A DNA stretch of 64,000 bases, taken from contig CM059579.1 of NCBI GenBank assembly GCA_030386875.1, positions 91,764,253 to 91,828,252 on the forward strand, given 5' to 3'. How positions within the stretch are numbered: position 1 is the stretch's first letter; each line of letters begins with the position of its first letter. Below, piece after piece: positions 43,481 through 54,625 of the stretch. A program made the position numbers and the translations under genes. The stretch comes from Morinoia aosen. Taxonomy: Eukaryota; Arthropoda; Malacostraca; Amphipoda; Talitridae. Below the pieces are notes generated by a model. The model saw nothing but the letters and a program-made list of their open reading frames with translations, searched no databases and was not told the origin of the DNA.

Positions 43481-44684
43481 AGGGAATACGTTCTAAACAT
43501 ACAGACACGCACATACGTACACCGATATCCATACGCATATACGCACATACGTACTGCATGTACGCACTCCTCCAGCACGTGCTGCAGTTCACACTTATTG
43601 TGTTGACGCAAGATAGAGAGCCATTTTAGTTTTGAATTCTCTCAGTGTTTGAGGGGTTTTGAAGCTCTGGGGGAGTCTGTTCCATAGTAAGGCGCCTGAT
43701 ACTGACAGAGCCTTATGCCCGATGTTAGATGAACGGTATTTGATTGAGACATCACGTCTCCTGTTCGGCCTTTGGTTCGTGACGGTAGGGGAGTGGAATT
43801 CCACTATTTCAGCACTGATATGAGGAAGATATAAAGAGGAGAAAACGTATTGGGCTTTGTGCGCCTGGAACCCTTCCCGAATCGGAGCCCAGCCAAGTTT
43901 ATGCAGGAGAGGTGTTACGTGGTCATGCTTTTTGAATTTACCGTTGCATACAACCTTTGCTGCAAAATTCATGCATTTTTGTAGGTCTTTTTGAAGATCT
44001 TTCGATATACCTCCCCAGACCAGGCTACAGTAGTCAATACGTGATAAGACCAAAGAATGAACGGCCAACAATCTAGATTCTTCGTCAAGCATATTTTTTA
44101 AACGATTGAAAAACAGTAAGGTCCCGTGAATTGCGTTGCAGGTTTTATCAACGTGGGATTTGAAGGACATGTTCCTATCGAACCAAATACCTAAATTTTT
44201 TACTTTTTCTGATGGGTGAATTGTATCATTCCCAACTGTAAGAGTTAGATCTAGATTTCGAATGTTGTTTATTGAATGCTTTGACCCAAAAATAATGAAT
44301 TGTGTTTTGTTCGCGTTTAGCTTGAGACCATTTTGGTCATACCATGACTTGAGGATGATCAATAGAGCTTCAGCTCCTTTTTTCGTCTGTGGTATTTCTG
44401 CTACAGAGCTTGTCATTGCAATTTGGACGTCATCTGCATACATGGAGATTCGTGTGTTAGAGGGCATTGAAGGGAAGTCGTTTATGAAAATTGAAAACAG
44501 TAGCGGGCCCAGAATTGATCCTTGAGGGACACCAAAGCTGTTCTGAAGGAATGGGGACAACTTGTTATCTAAGAGGACTGCATGAGACCGATTTGAAAGG
44601 TAACTTTTAAACCACTGTGTATCCACTCCGAAGTTCAGTATTTTTCGTAGGAGTTGATTATGTTCGACGCTGTCGAATGCTTTA

Positions 44685-45213
44685 AGGCCCCGATACACTG
44701 GCGTTCATGACTCGAGAAATTGCGGCAGTGGATCCGTCCGCCAGTTGAAGTGAGAATTGGCGACATGATACACTGAGCACGCAAGATGAAGCACCGCGGA
44801 ATGCAATGCAAGGCGTCAGTCTGCCTCAGCTTGTCGTACGGGTAGGTGCGCGCTAGCGACCAGCCGTATGGAGCGCAGGATCAAAACGAAGCACACATTG
44901 CGCTGTGCTATAGCCTTCTGTAAGCGCTGCTTATCACATTCTGCAAGCGTCGAATTTTTTAAATGCGTCAATACAATTCAGTGTTCGAGTTTTGTCCACT
45001 CAATTGCGGAGCAAGACATTGCTGCGCACCACTCCCGTCAACGTTTAAAACTGTACTGCTCATCGCAGTGACGACCGTCCTAATCCAGACATGCTCGGAT
45101 CGCTGAAAGCTCGGTGGCCACTCTGCCAACTGGCTGGTGTGCAGGGATGGGAGGCACATTGAGAGGCGTGCTGGCGGTTATCACAACGATTTTTGCCTAG
45201 TGTATCGGGGCCT
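44685..45213. mobile_element. PIF/Harbinger-type MITE
   Basis: 529 bp with TIRs AGGCCCCGATACACT and its inverse, and the 3-bp duplication TTA (44682-44684, 45214-45216). It splits the codons of the LINE motif LSKAFDSV: removing it restores GATCTCTCTAAAGCATTCGA exactly. The TTA target and length fit the PIF/Harbinger superfamily. No coding capacity. Confidence 0.88.
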
Positions 45214-45609
45214 TTAGAGAGATCAAGTAGCAGCAGAAGTGTTACATTTTTTTGATCGATGTCGTTGTATATTTTTTCAGTGATGTTAAGCAGGGCGTCT
45301 TGAGTGCTAGTGATCTTCCTATAGGCATATTGATTCCGGTGAAGTAAATTTGACTCGTCCAGGTGAGATGACAGTTGATTCGTTACTACTTTTTCTAATA
45401 TTTTGGACAGGACAGGTAAAAGGCTAATGGGCCTGTAATTTGATGCTGTATTTATGTCACCAGTTTTATGCAACTGTCTAATTATAGAGTGTTTCCATTG
45501 TTTTGGAAACTTGTTAGTAGCTATTGATGTGTTGATAATCAAACGAATAAATGGTGCTGTGACTGGAAAACTGTCTTTTATGTATTGGAGGTTGGTTTTG
45601 TTTGGATCT

Positions 45610-47918
45610 GACCGAGGGGTATAGCCAGTCCTAACGAGAACTCGACAAGCATCCGGGAAAAATTATGAGAGGGACAATAAGGCTTTTTTTTTGACTCAGC
45701 TTTTGCGTATGGTTTTATTGGAAGAAACAGGGAAGATCGCCGAGACTTGATCCTGCGGATCGCCGAGACTTGATCCTGCAGATCTTGACTGAAGATAGTT
45801 CGCAGTCCTTAGGCAGTCGCTCCGGCCGGTGGGTGAGGTTGTAAGTGTATTGTGTTTAGAATATTCAATTTTCTGAGGGCAATTTTTAAAAGAAGCACAA
45901 CAATCGGTGCGTTGCTCTTCATGTGGGCAAAGCCTGCTTAATTTTGGAGCAGGTGAGTTTGATCACAGGTGCCGAACCTGATGGCGATGATGACTCTCCG
46001 TTTGAATAGTAATTAAGATCCAGGCACGCTGAATTCGGAAATTGAGAGGCTAATTCAATTTTGCCCGTAATTTTAGGCAGTTGAGAATTAAAGGCCCGTA
46101 ATTAGTGAATATATAAGGCTAAAGGCCCAGAACATAGCCAATTATAATCCGAGTAGAGAGTCCCAAAAGCGGCCCAGGGAGAATGTTGTAAGTGGTGTGT
46201 GTGATGACGTTGAGGTCCTGCAAGGAGTCCAAAAAGCTGGATGAACAGTCCAAGGAGACACCAAGGAAAACACCACTGACAGTCCACAAATCGTAAAATA
46301 ATAAAACTCCCACACGGCAGAATTCGAGAATTCCTACAGACTTGACTCTAGTTAATTTCTGGTTCTCTTTATTTCGTCAAGCCCAAAAGTAGAGAAATAG
46401 GACAGAATCAATTAAGAAAAACTCTTATACAGCTGCTCCTGCTTTAAATACCAGGCAGAAAATTTAAGAATTTTTAGTAATACTATTGGTGATTATCTAA
46501 AGGCAAAAAAATCGGGGATCAAATCCCTGGAACCATTTCAAAACACATGACTTAACAAGACATGGTTCAAGGAGCAGAAGAAAAGAATTACAGCAATTAA
46601 AAATTTCATATAAAGAGAATTAATGCTTCTTTAAGTACTCTAGGACGTCTCTATAACTGTACAAGAAATAACAGAGAAAAATTCTCAGGTTTCATTGATA
46701 TAAATCCTACTGAAAGTCACGGATAATATCAGTTGCAATTAATAAATGGTAGGGAATAATACCCAATAATAAGAAAAGGAAACACTAACGTTTTGCTTGC
46801 ACAGAAAGGAAATGTGCGCGAGATGAAAACATGAAGATCAGTGCGGCGAATAACCCGGCGGCTCTACACGTCGGCATTCGCCAAGCCGCCGGCATAATTT
46901 GTGCGCACTCGGGAAAGGCAAATGGTAGTGGGTATTTTTGTCACAAGAATGACCAGAATGAAATTAAATTGTTATTGAAATGATTTAAATTTAAATAAGT
47001 GCGATTAAACGCAAGGTTCAAGGAGTATGAGCTAAAAAAAGACGACTCAAAACTTTAGCAAGCATAGACATGAATAACCTTCGTAATTCGTACACATACG
47101 AGATTATTAGGAGACGTCTTAAATTATTATTTCGCGTTGGAACATTATTTAAGAGAAACTACTGCAAGTACGCCTTGTAAAAAAAAAAGGAAGAAGTTAC
47201 TATTATAACACATGCTTATAGTGCAGTTATGGTCACGGAGTAGTGACGGAAAGCGGCAGTATCTGCTCCGCCATTGAAAACAACAAAGACACAATATCGA
47301 CAACGAACGCCGGCGATTTAGCCGCGTGCGTTCACGAGTCAGTTTATGAGTAATTTTCGATATGATACTGGCAACCACAATATAAGTTTTGCCGTAAGGA
47401 AAAAAACAATGACGTTAGCTGAATATCTAGTATGAAATTTTAACACGTGAATTTGGAAATGACACGCAATATTCACACTATATCACCGAGTTAGCACTCT
47501 AGATAACACATGCTAGTCTAAGAATCTTAACACTATTTGAGAGTTTTTATGCCTACTTCACGACACTGAGCAGTTCTTTACGTTTAACACAATCACACGA
47601 AAAAGAAATACATGGTACATATACTTTACCCGGTGTCTTTCTATTCTAAGCCTAAATTTCACTTGCACTTACAAGATGATGTTCGCACGCTAAAGCCACA
47701 AGCAAGAGTGAGCCAGTTCAAGTGACCCTCTCCGATGTTGCCGTATCGGGCTGCTTTAAACTCGAAATGTCGATTGATTATTTGATCTCCCATGTATTTA
47801 CACAAAAACTTCAATGATTACGAATTAGAAGTAGAAAGTAATTAATAATAAATTATAGTAAGATTTTTAATGCTAATGATTAATTTTATTTAAGTGCGAT
47901 AGGGAAAATTCATAATTC
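45610..47918. mobile_element. Unidentified 2.3-kb insertion in the LINE reverse transcriptase
   Basis: LINE coding sequence stops near 47919 (VAYRYK) and resumes near 45605 (NLQYIKDSFPV) on the same strand, so the DNA between is an insertion or rearrangement. It shows an exact 22-bp tandem duplication, GATCGCCGAGACTTGATCCT plus GC, near 45735-45780. CpG-rich patches lie at 46840-46920, 47280-47340 and 47700-47755. I found no TIR, TSD or recognisable ORF. An LTR-element remnant or a captured host segment are both possible. Confidence 0.45.
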
Positions 47919-49452
47919 TTACGCTTTGTAGCGATATGCTACAGTTCCATCATGTCCAACTGCTTTTGTGTTTTTCAATGAGTATAAAATAGTTTTTAAC
48001 TCTGGTAAATCGGTAGGGCGTGGCTTCCACAGGGCGCCAGCCTTTGAAAGTGCAGTAGGGCATGAACTTCCAACTGTCCATTTCCTCGGACTGGTTTTAC
48101 TCACTTCATCGAAGACTTGGGCACCTACTTTTGAAAAGAAAGTGTTGAACTCAGTGGTTTTTTCCAAAGGATTTTCAAAATCACTTTTGCGCTCTAAGTT
48201 TTTATATTGAGCCACCTCACTAATGATTTCCCATGTACGTTTTGGATTATTTTTTGCCATGAAAAGTTCTTGATGGAAGTGAGTTTGTTTTGCTTGCGTG
48301 ATTTTCTTCCGAAGAATCTTTCCAAGTTCTTTATATCTCCTGTATAAAGTAATGTTTGACCTGTTTTCTTTATACTCTCGCAAGTAAATTTTCTTTATTC
48401 TGCTTAGGTCTTTAATTTCGCTGGTAATCGACAGAGTGCGTTTTGGCCTAGTTTTTTGGTGATATAAGGAGCGCATTCATTTAGAGCTGCTGTAAAGTTC
48501 TCGTTAAAGATAGAAACCTGAATGTCCACATCGTCTGATTGCATCATGCTCTGAAATTCGGTGAGCCTGTTTAGAAGTTTTTCATTAAATAGTTCCGGCG
48601 AATATTGACTTTTTAGGCGGTAAGTCATGAGACGATAGTTTTGTCTTTCCATTGCAATATTAATTTTACATTCTACAGATGGTGATCGGCGACAGAGGGT
48701 GATATTACTGTATTAAGTATTGCCGCAGGTTTGTTTGTGATTGCTAAATCGAGGAGAGTCTTAGATACTCTTGTAACGCGAGTCGGTTCTTTAACCATTT
48801 GTGAAAGGTTTAGTTTGTACAACAGTCTGCTAAGCTGATTTTCTTCATCCGTTAGGTCAATATTAAAATCACCGAAAGCAAAGAATGACATTTTTGTAGC
48901 TAAAATTTCTTTGAAAATTTTCTCAATGAACCCTACTGTTGTTGGTAGAGAAGCTGATGGGTGCCGGTAAAGGCTGCCGGTAATGATGGATTTATGTTTA
49001 TTTATTTGCACTTTCAACCAAACCATCTCTATGCCCTCGCACACTTCGTTTGTTAAAAGTAAAGACGACTGGTAAATTTATTTTACGAAAATACAAGAAC
49101 CACTACCTTTGCTATTTTTAACGCCGTCATGGCGGTACAGCACGTAATCGGGAATATTGAAAAAGGAGCTCTGAGTTCGCGAATCGAACCATGTCTCGGA
49201 AACACATAAAATGTCAATGTCTTCTGTGACCAACATTACTCTAATGTCATCCAGCTTACTAAAGAGGCTACGAGCATTGATATGTTTAATTTTAATGTTT
49301 TTTATTTTATGGCGATTATTTGTGGCATCAGAGGGATTTTTTGGTAGGGACTGTTTCGTGGATTTATTGATTTTATCATTGTTGCCCAGAGTGTCAAGTC
49401 TAGCATCTGGTGTATTTGAGAGACTGCCATTTAACTGGACAACAGTATTTTG

Positions 49453-51846
49453 TCATGAAGATGATGTGATATCAGTCTTGTTTTTGTCTTGTGCAACAAG
49501 GGTACTGTAGTGATAATTTTTCCGATGAAGCATCAACGGATGGTTATTAGTTGATACTTCTGGTGAGGGGTCGCCTACTGTTCTCCAAATACCATCGCCT
49601 TGCTCATCGAAGATGAAAATTTTCCTACCAGTGATCTTTGATATGATATGTGGTATTAAGTCCCCAGCATCATGATCAAAATGATTTTCGTCAATGTATT
49701 TATTTATGAGCCTAGGTAGATCACCGCTTTTCTCGGCAAGGAAATTGACATATTTGTTTTCATTTGTAGTGCTTTCTTTTTTTATTGCTGCTTTTAAGGA
49801 ATTGTTGCTCCATTTTGAGGGCGATTTTGTTTTAAGCTGGTGAGTTACTGCATGAAGGAGGCAGTGCCCATCGGCTATGGTAGGATGCAGCTTCACTTTC
49901 AATGATCGTTTTAATTCATCCATGGTGGTACTGACGAGTGAGTGCATGGGGCTTGGGTGATATTTAGGCTGACATTCAGCATTTTCAGACGAGAGTTGTT
50001 TGGATTTCTTGCTTTCCTGGCTATGAATTTGCAGGCTGTGGCCAGTTTTAGTTGAGTGAGCAACTGAGAAATGAGGGGTGCTCTTGTCATTTCTACTCTC
50101 TTGGTGGTGGTTATGTGTGCGGTTTGGCTGTAAATGTTTTATCGGATTTTGACCAAGATTCTGCTGCAATTTTTCTCTTTGTATTGATTTTACTGCTTCC
50201 GAGTACGTGGTTGGTGGTTGATGATTTGTACTCGTTTGTGATGAGGGTATATCGCTCTCTGAGTTCGCGTCAGATAATTACGAGAACCTGTTTTTTGTGG
50301 GTACTCTGTGGTAGCCGGAGATCAATGGAGGGGAACGTTCATTCTCAATAGGCAAGCAATGAATCAGGTTTCTGGAAACTTCACTGGAAGCAGTTAGTGA
50401 TCGAGTAGAATTCTTCAATTCATTTTGCAGTTTTGTACTGATGTTGGAGCATTCAGTTTTGTCATTTAGGCCATTTGAGTTTATGAGACATGAGCTAGAT
50501 TGTAAAGTGAGTTTTAGACTCGATCTGAGAGCAATCTGTTGAAGAAAATGGTGTGTTTCTTCTCTTGTACCGGGCCAAGTACGAACATCATTACAAGTTA
50601 TGAGATCAGTTGCACCGTTTGTTCGGAGCGGAATCAATTTAATACCGTTTGTTTTGCACAAGTTCAACGCCTGATGCAATTGTTTACCGCTACACGCACT
50701 CACGACATAAATACGGGCTGACGCATACTTAGAAAATATGAGTTCTTTGATTTTAGCAATATTAGGTTGTGAGAGGCTTAAGTCTCTGAAGCAAACGATG
50801 TAGTTAGTGAATTGAGGCATTTGGTCAATTACGTTCAGGAGATCATCAATGCGACTGAAAATTACAGTTCGTATTTTACAAGAGGGGTCAATGTCAGTCC
50901 TTTGGACCGTCGTGAGAATTTTATCTCCGACAAGAAAAGTATCCAGAGGTTTTTTGCAGTGCGAGTCAGAAAATTGGCTTGTCGAAAACGGGATCTTTGG
51001 CGTAAGATCGAAAGAGCTTACATGCAAGTTCAATTTGAAAAGTTGTTCTGTAATGAGCCTAATATTTGAAGCGGTTGAAGATATCGAAAGTGGAGTTGGA
51101 GGCGTCCGCTGTTTTGACATTTTCATTAAGTGGGCTGCAGTGAGAGACAGGTTATTGTTTACCTGGTGAATGAAATGGGACATTGAAATTTGAAGCGGGT
51201 GCAAGCTGTTTGATGTAATATTCAGGTAATTCTGATCACTAGAATTATAAATATTAGAAACATTAGAATCGTAAATATTAGGCTCATTCATCGCATCATT
51301 CTCGGTAGCTAGTGACAAATCTACATTTTTACCCATCATACCCCGTGGGATATTTCTTGATTCTTTCGCTGGTGTATCTTCTCGAGGACTGCTTGGATTG
51401 TAGAATCCAGGCTCAGGGGCTTCTTCCTTGCTCTTGCTAGGGCTTGTTTTGACTGCTTGCGATGCCGATGTGAAAATTTCGTTGTTACCAGCAGCGCTTG
51501 GGAGATTTATGTCTGTGGCGAGTGACTCAGAAACTAGACTCTCAGTCGGGCGACCTTCTGTCGACTCTCTGTCGGTTCGCTCTGGTGATGGTAGATGTGT
51601 TGCGGTGCTTTCGTTGACGTTGCACTGCTTTACCGTCGGGGTTTCTTCTGTTATTTTGAGCGGTTGAGGCTTTTGAACGAGCGATTTTACGCGTGACGTT
51701 TTTGGTGGTTTTCGTTTCCGTTTCATGAACGGTTCAGATATATTATGCTGATTTGGCTTTGAGTTTTCAAGCGGCGTTGTGAGGGATGTTATTTCTCCAG
51801 ATAAAGCCGCTTTACGAGTAGCAGAGCGAGTTTCATATGAATACAT
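49453..51846 (-). CDS. LINE ORF1 with SGNH-like and OTU-like domains, one in-frame stop
   Basis: The reading frame from the ATG at 51846 runs 522 codons to a TAA at 50278-50280 and then, in the same frame without any other stop, another 275 codons to 49453. It was therefore probably one protein of about 797 residues. Residues 1-240 are Ser/Pro/Lys-rich with a basic patch (KRKRKPPKTSR). Residues about 300-440 resemble the SGNH esterase-like domain of CR1/L2 ORF1 proteins: LDTFLVGDKIL takes the place of the GDS box and NYIVCFRDLS that of the GxND box, so the usual catalytic residues are missing. Residues about 640-780 look like an OTU cysteine protease: ADGHCLLHAVTHQL (Asp, Cys) and NYHYSTL (His). 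The OTU Cys and His are present. Role in the LINE cycle unknown; RNP assembly or deubiquitination are guesses. Confidence 0.78.
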
Positions 51847-52605
51847 CGTGAAAGATATTTTAGGTTTTGTTCACTGATTAGAAGTTATTGAAATCGTTAA
51901 CAAAGCATGATCCCTGAGAGTTCATTGACACGAGGCACGGTCTTGCCAGAGTACAACTTCTATTTTGCTGCGATTTTGGTTTTCATGGTTTGAGAAGTAG
52001 GAGACATAGGTGACAATGCTTTTAAAATGGGATGAAAAATAAACTGTCAGGCGATGAAAAGAAACCCACAGACACTCAATTCATATTCACTGACACTCAA
52101 CATAAATTTCGCAATAACAGATGAGAATTGCGTAAATTTATCACTGTATTTTATGTTGGTGTTCACAAAATTCAACTTTGCTATTTCATCAGGTCTTTTT
52201 TGCTTCACGTTAGTATTCGTGATAAGCTTGTTCCGGTTCAAGTCGGTGCGAGTGACAGGGGATGCGGAGGAGGAGGGAGGGGGTTGTTGCGGTTCACCAG
52301 GGAAGGAGGCGGAAGTGATCATTTCTGGGGGCTGTTGCACGCACTTCGAGTCTAAAACATAGTTTACAGAAAGCGCCATTCAGTTTTGCACGATGAAATT
52401 CAGCACTTTTCACAGCTGATTTTTTGATGACTTTTTCCAGTTTCACGATTCAATGATGTAGAAAGTACATTCACGGATGCTCAGTTTTTCATCAGTTTTT
52501 CATCACATTTTGAGGTGCTTGAATAATAGCACCAAACAACTCCTCGCTGGAGCAGCGACACCTCACCTCCTCTCACTACCGCAGCCTCAACTCAACTCAA
52601 CTAAA

Positions 52606-53389
52606 TCCTTATTTTATTTTCAATACTAATCCCTGATATCACACATTCCTAAGCTTGTATCTCAATGTAAATGCGCACTAATAGAAGTATTTTCAACAAT
52701 GCATCGCCACTGGTATTACATTTTTTAAATATACATTTATACAATTTATGAAACCTCGACTACCGCATCAAAGCGAAAGCCATTTCATTGTTTCCTCTCA
52801 ATAATTTGTTAATAATAAAATGGCTCAAATGAACCTTCCATCATAAAACAACTAGATAACATTCAGATCAAACGGAATGAGAAGAAAAAGTGAACTATTT
52901 TTAGTATTGTCGCAAAAATTTTGAAATTTTTTTCAATTTTGTGTGCTCCAATCCTAAAATTACACCCCATCTGTACAGGAATATTTCCCATAAATCGAGG
53001 CAAATTTCTGATTATGGGAAAAATAAATTTTAAAAAATCTTCATGCTCTATATAAATATGTAACCTTACTTTAAATTATCAGAGAATTATTCCACTCGAC
53101 AATTTTTTTACTACCCTGAGGCAAATTTTACTACTTTTTACTACTTTTCTTACTACTTTCCAAATTTTACTACTCTCTACTGTTTTTTACTACTTTACTA
53201 CCTAGTAGACACCCTGTGAAGACATAAATAACGTGCGTTGAAATTTGTGTTGCATATATAGGAAGTTGTACTTATTAAAATTCAATTTGTTGAATCAATA
53301 GATAAAAAATTACTATATCTATCTTTACAGAGGGGGAAGAACAGATCAATTAGACCGTAGTATTCAGTAAATGGAATATTAATTTTCGG
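52606..53389. other. No gene; right end of a hAT-like element
   Basis: AT-rich DNA whose last 120 bp (53095-53215) repeat TTTTACTACTTT and end CTACCTAGTAGACACCCTG. Inverted, that reads CAGGGTGTCTACTAGG, a hAT-type end with GTAGTAAAA subterminal repeats. The partner end is not in the window. The fragment at 34895-35258 looks like the same family. Confidence 0.45.
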
Positions 53390-53712
53390 CTTTGCCGCAG
53401 GGTTGGCACATAAAAAACCCACCCAAAAAAAACCACACAAAAAAGCCCCCAAAAAACACACTAAAAAACCACTAAATAGTGTTTTTTTGGGGTTTTATTA
53501 TTGTTATGTAAATTTTATTTGTTTTCAAGCTTATAGAATCAAAATGAGCTAAATATCTATCTTGTCAAAATAAGTATCTAAGTCATGTGCATGACTATGA
53601 CAAGAAAACGTTGAGAAACAAAACACCAACCCTATACAAATCAAATTAGAAAAACCTTAATCACAAAAAAACTCGAGGGACTAATAGATTTTAATGAATT
53701 CCATTTCCAAAG

Positions 53713-54347
53713 TGTTGTGGGATGTGCAAATCCCGAGACCCAAGGCCTCAAAGCCGAGCTCCCAGAGCTCGGGTCGGCCTCCAAACCTCCCCTACAGCCG
53801 ACACCAGACACACACCTGAGCTCGTGTGTCAGAGAGCACACCCAGTGTGAACACACGCTGCCGTGAAACGAACACACTTCACGGCAGAAACGGAAGCACA
53901 CACTAGCTCCAAGCTAGTGTGGTGAGTCTGAACACGCTCAGACACACAGGCACACAACACGCCTACAGGTCCTACCTGCTTGTGTCTCAGCACAAGGAAA
54001 AAAACACAACACAAGTATCTCGCAACGATACTTCAAGAGCGAAACCATAAGCTCAAACGCGCTCAACCTCACTCGGCAGCAGCAGACGCAATAATGCCAA
54101 GGCCGGCGAACCAATCGACGCTCCATACGTCAGGAAGTAGATCCCACAAAATACCTCCACCACTCAAACGGAGCAGCTTACAACTTAAAAAACGTCGCAT
54201 GTGTAATTCTAAACAGAATAAACACATTGGAACACCAAAGCGTCCGTGAACACAAATTACGATGTGTACACAAGCAACCCGCTGACGGGTGCAGCCCTGT
54301 GATTGGCCGCGCGTAGGAATACGTGCCTGGCGTAGCAATACACCACA
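53713..54347. mobile_element. Solo LTR
   Basis: 635 bp, TGTTGTGGGATGTGC...AATACACCACA, flanked by the 5-bp duplication CAAAG (53708-53712, 54348-54352). Sister copy 2a is continuous across this point, so the insertion is certain. The sequence is GC- and CA-rich with many short inverted repeats (GAGCTCCCAGAGCTC, AGCACACACTAGCTCCAAGC) and AGAATAAACAC near 54214. No second LTR or internal region remains, the usual product of LTR-LTR recombination. Confidence 0.87.
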
Positions 54348-54625
54348 CAAAGTAAAAAAACAAAAATTTAGAAACAAATGCATTTTGACTACTTAATATA
54401 GAGACTCTTGAATTTTTCCTGTCATCTAGACTAGACTGCTACTACTTACCTAGTTCAAAAGCATGGGAGGTTAAGACTTTGTCTTATAGGGCTCCCATCT
54501 CTTCGTCTAACAATTGTGTGAAAACCAAACACTTACTCTAAAATAATCCCTCACTCGCTTCTCAAACACATACAACGGACTTTTCCAGAGTCAAGACTTG
54601 TTTGTGGAGCAAATCAGTACCTCCC

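Larger units (their letters stand above)
43595..49330 (-). pseudogene. LINE ORF2: endonuclease and reverse transcriptase, frameshifted and interrupted
   Basis: Reading down the minus strand: 49330-49085 IKHINARSLFSKLDDIRVML and DILCVSETWFDSRTQ (start of the APE-type endonuclease, with the catalytic Glu in SETW); an in-frame TAA at 49083-49085; 49044-48673 ITGSLYRHPSAS and FFAFGDFNIDL (GDFN motif). Two frame changes follow through the linker (48652-47919). The RT then reads NYRPISLLPVLSKILEKVV (45542-45210). After the MITE comes LSKAFDSVEHNQLL and FGVPQGSILGPLLFSIFIND, then ISMYADDVQIA with the catalytic YADD intact, and the thumb to a stop at 43597. The enzyme would nick target DNA and copy its RNA there. 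At least one stop, two frameshifts and two insertions make it inactive. Confidence 0.85.
43480..52605 (-). mobile_element. L2/CR1-group LINE with OTU domain, nearly complete
   Basis: On the minus strand the order is a CpG-rich 5' region (about 52605-51847), ORF1 (51846-49453), then ORF2 with endonuclease and reverse transcriptase (about 49330-43595), and a short 3' UTR with TACGTATGTGCG-like repeats. Two later insertions interrupt ORF2: a 2.3 kb block (about 45610-47918) and a PIF/Harbinger MITE (44685-45213). Without them the element is about 6.3 kb, a plausible full length. I could not find a duplication at the ends, so both limits are approximate. Confidence 0.78.

Noticed and set aside
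50052..52379. Open frames on the strand opposite LINE ORF1 and in the 5' region
   Set aside because: Antisense to a clear coding region or within the probable LINE 5' UTR; no motif.
53641..54383. Several open frames on both strands in the solo LTR
   Set aside because: They are Cys/Val- or His/Thr-rich translations of CA/GT-rich LTR sequence without any domain.
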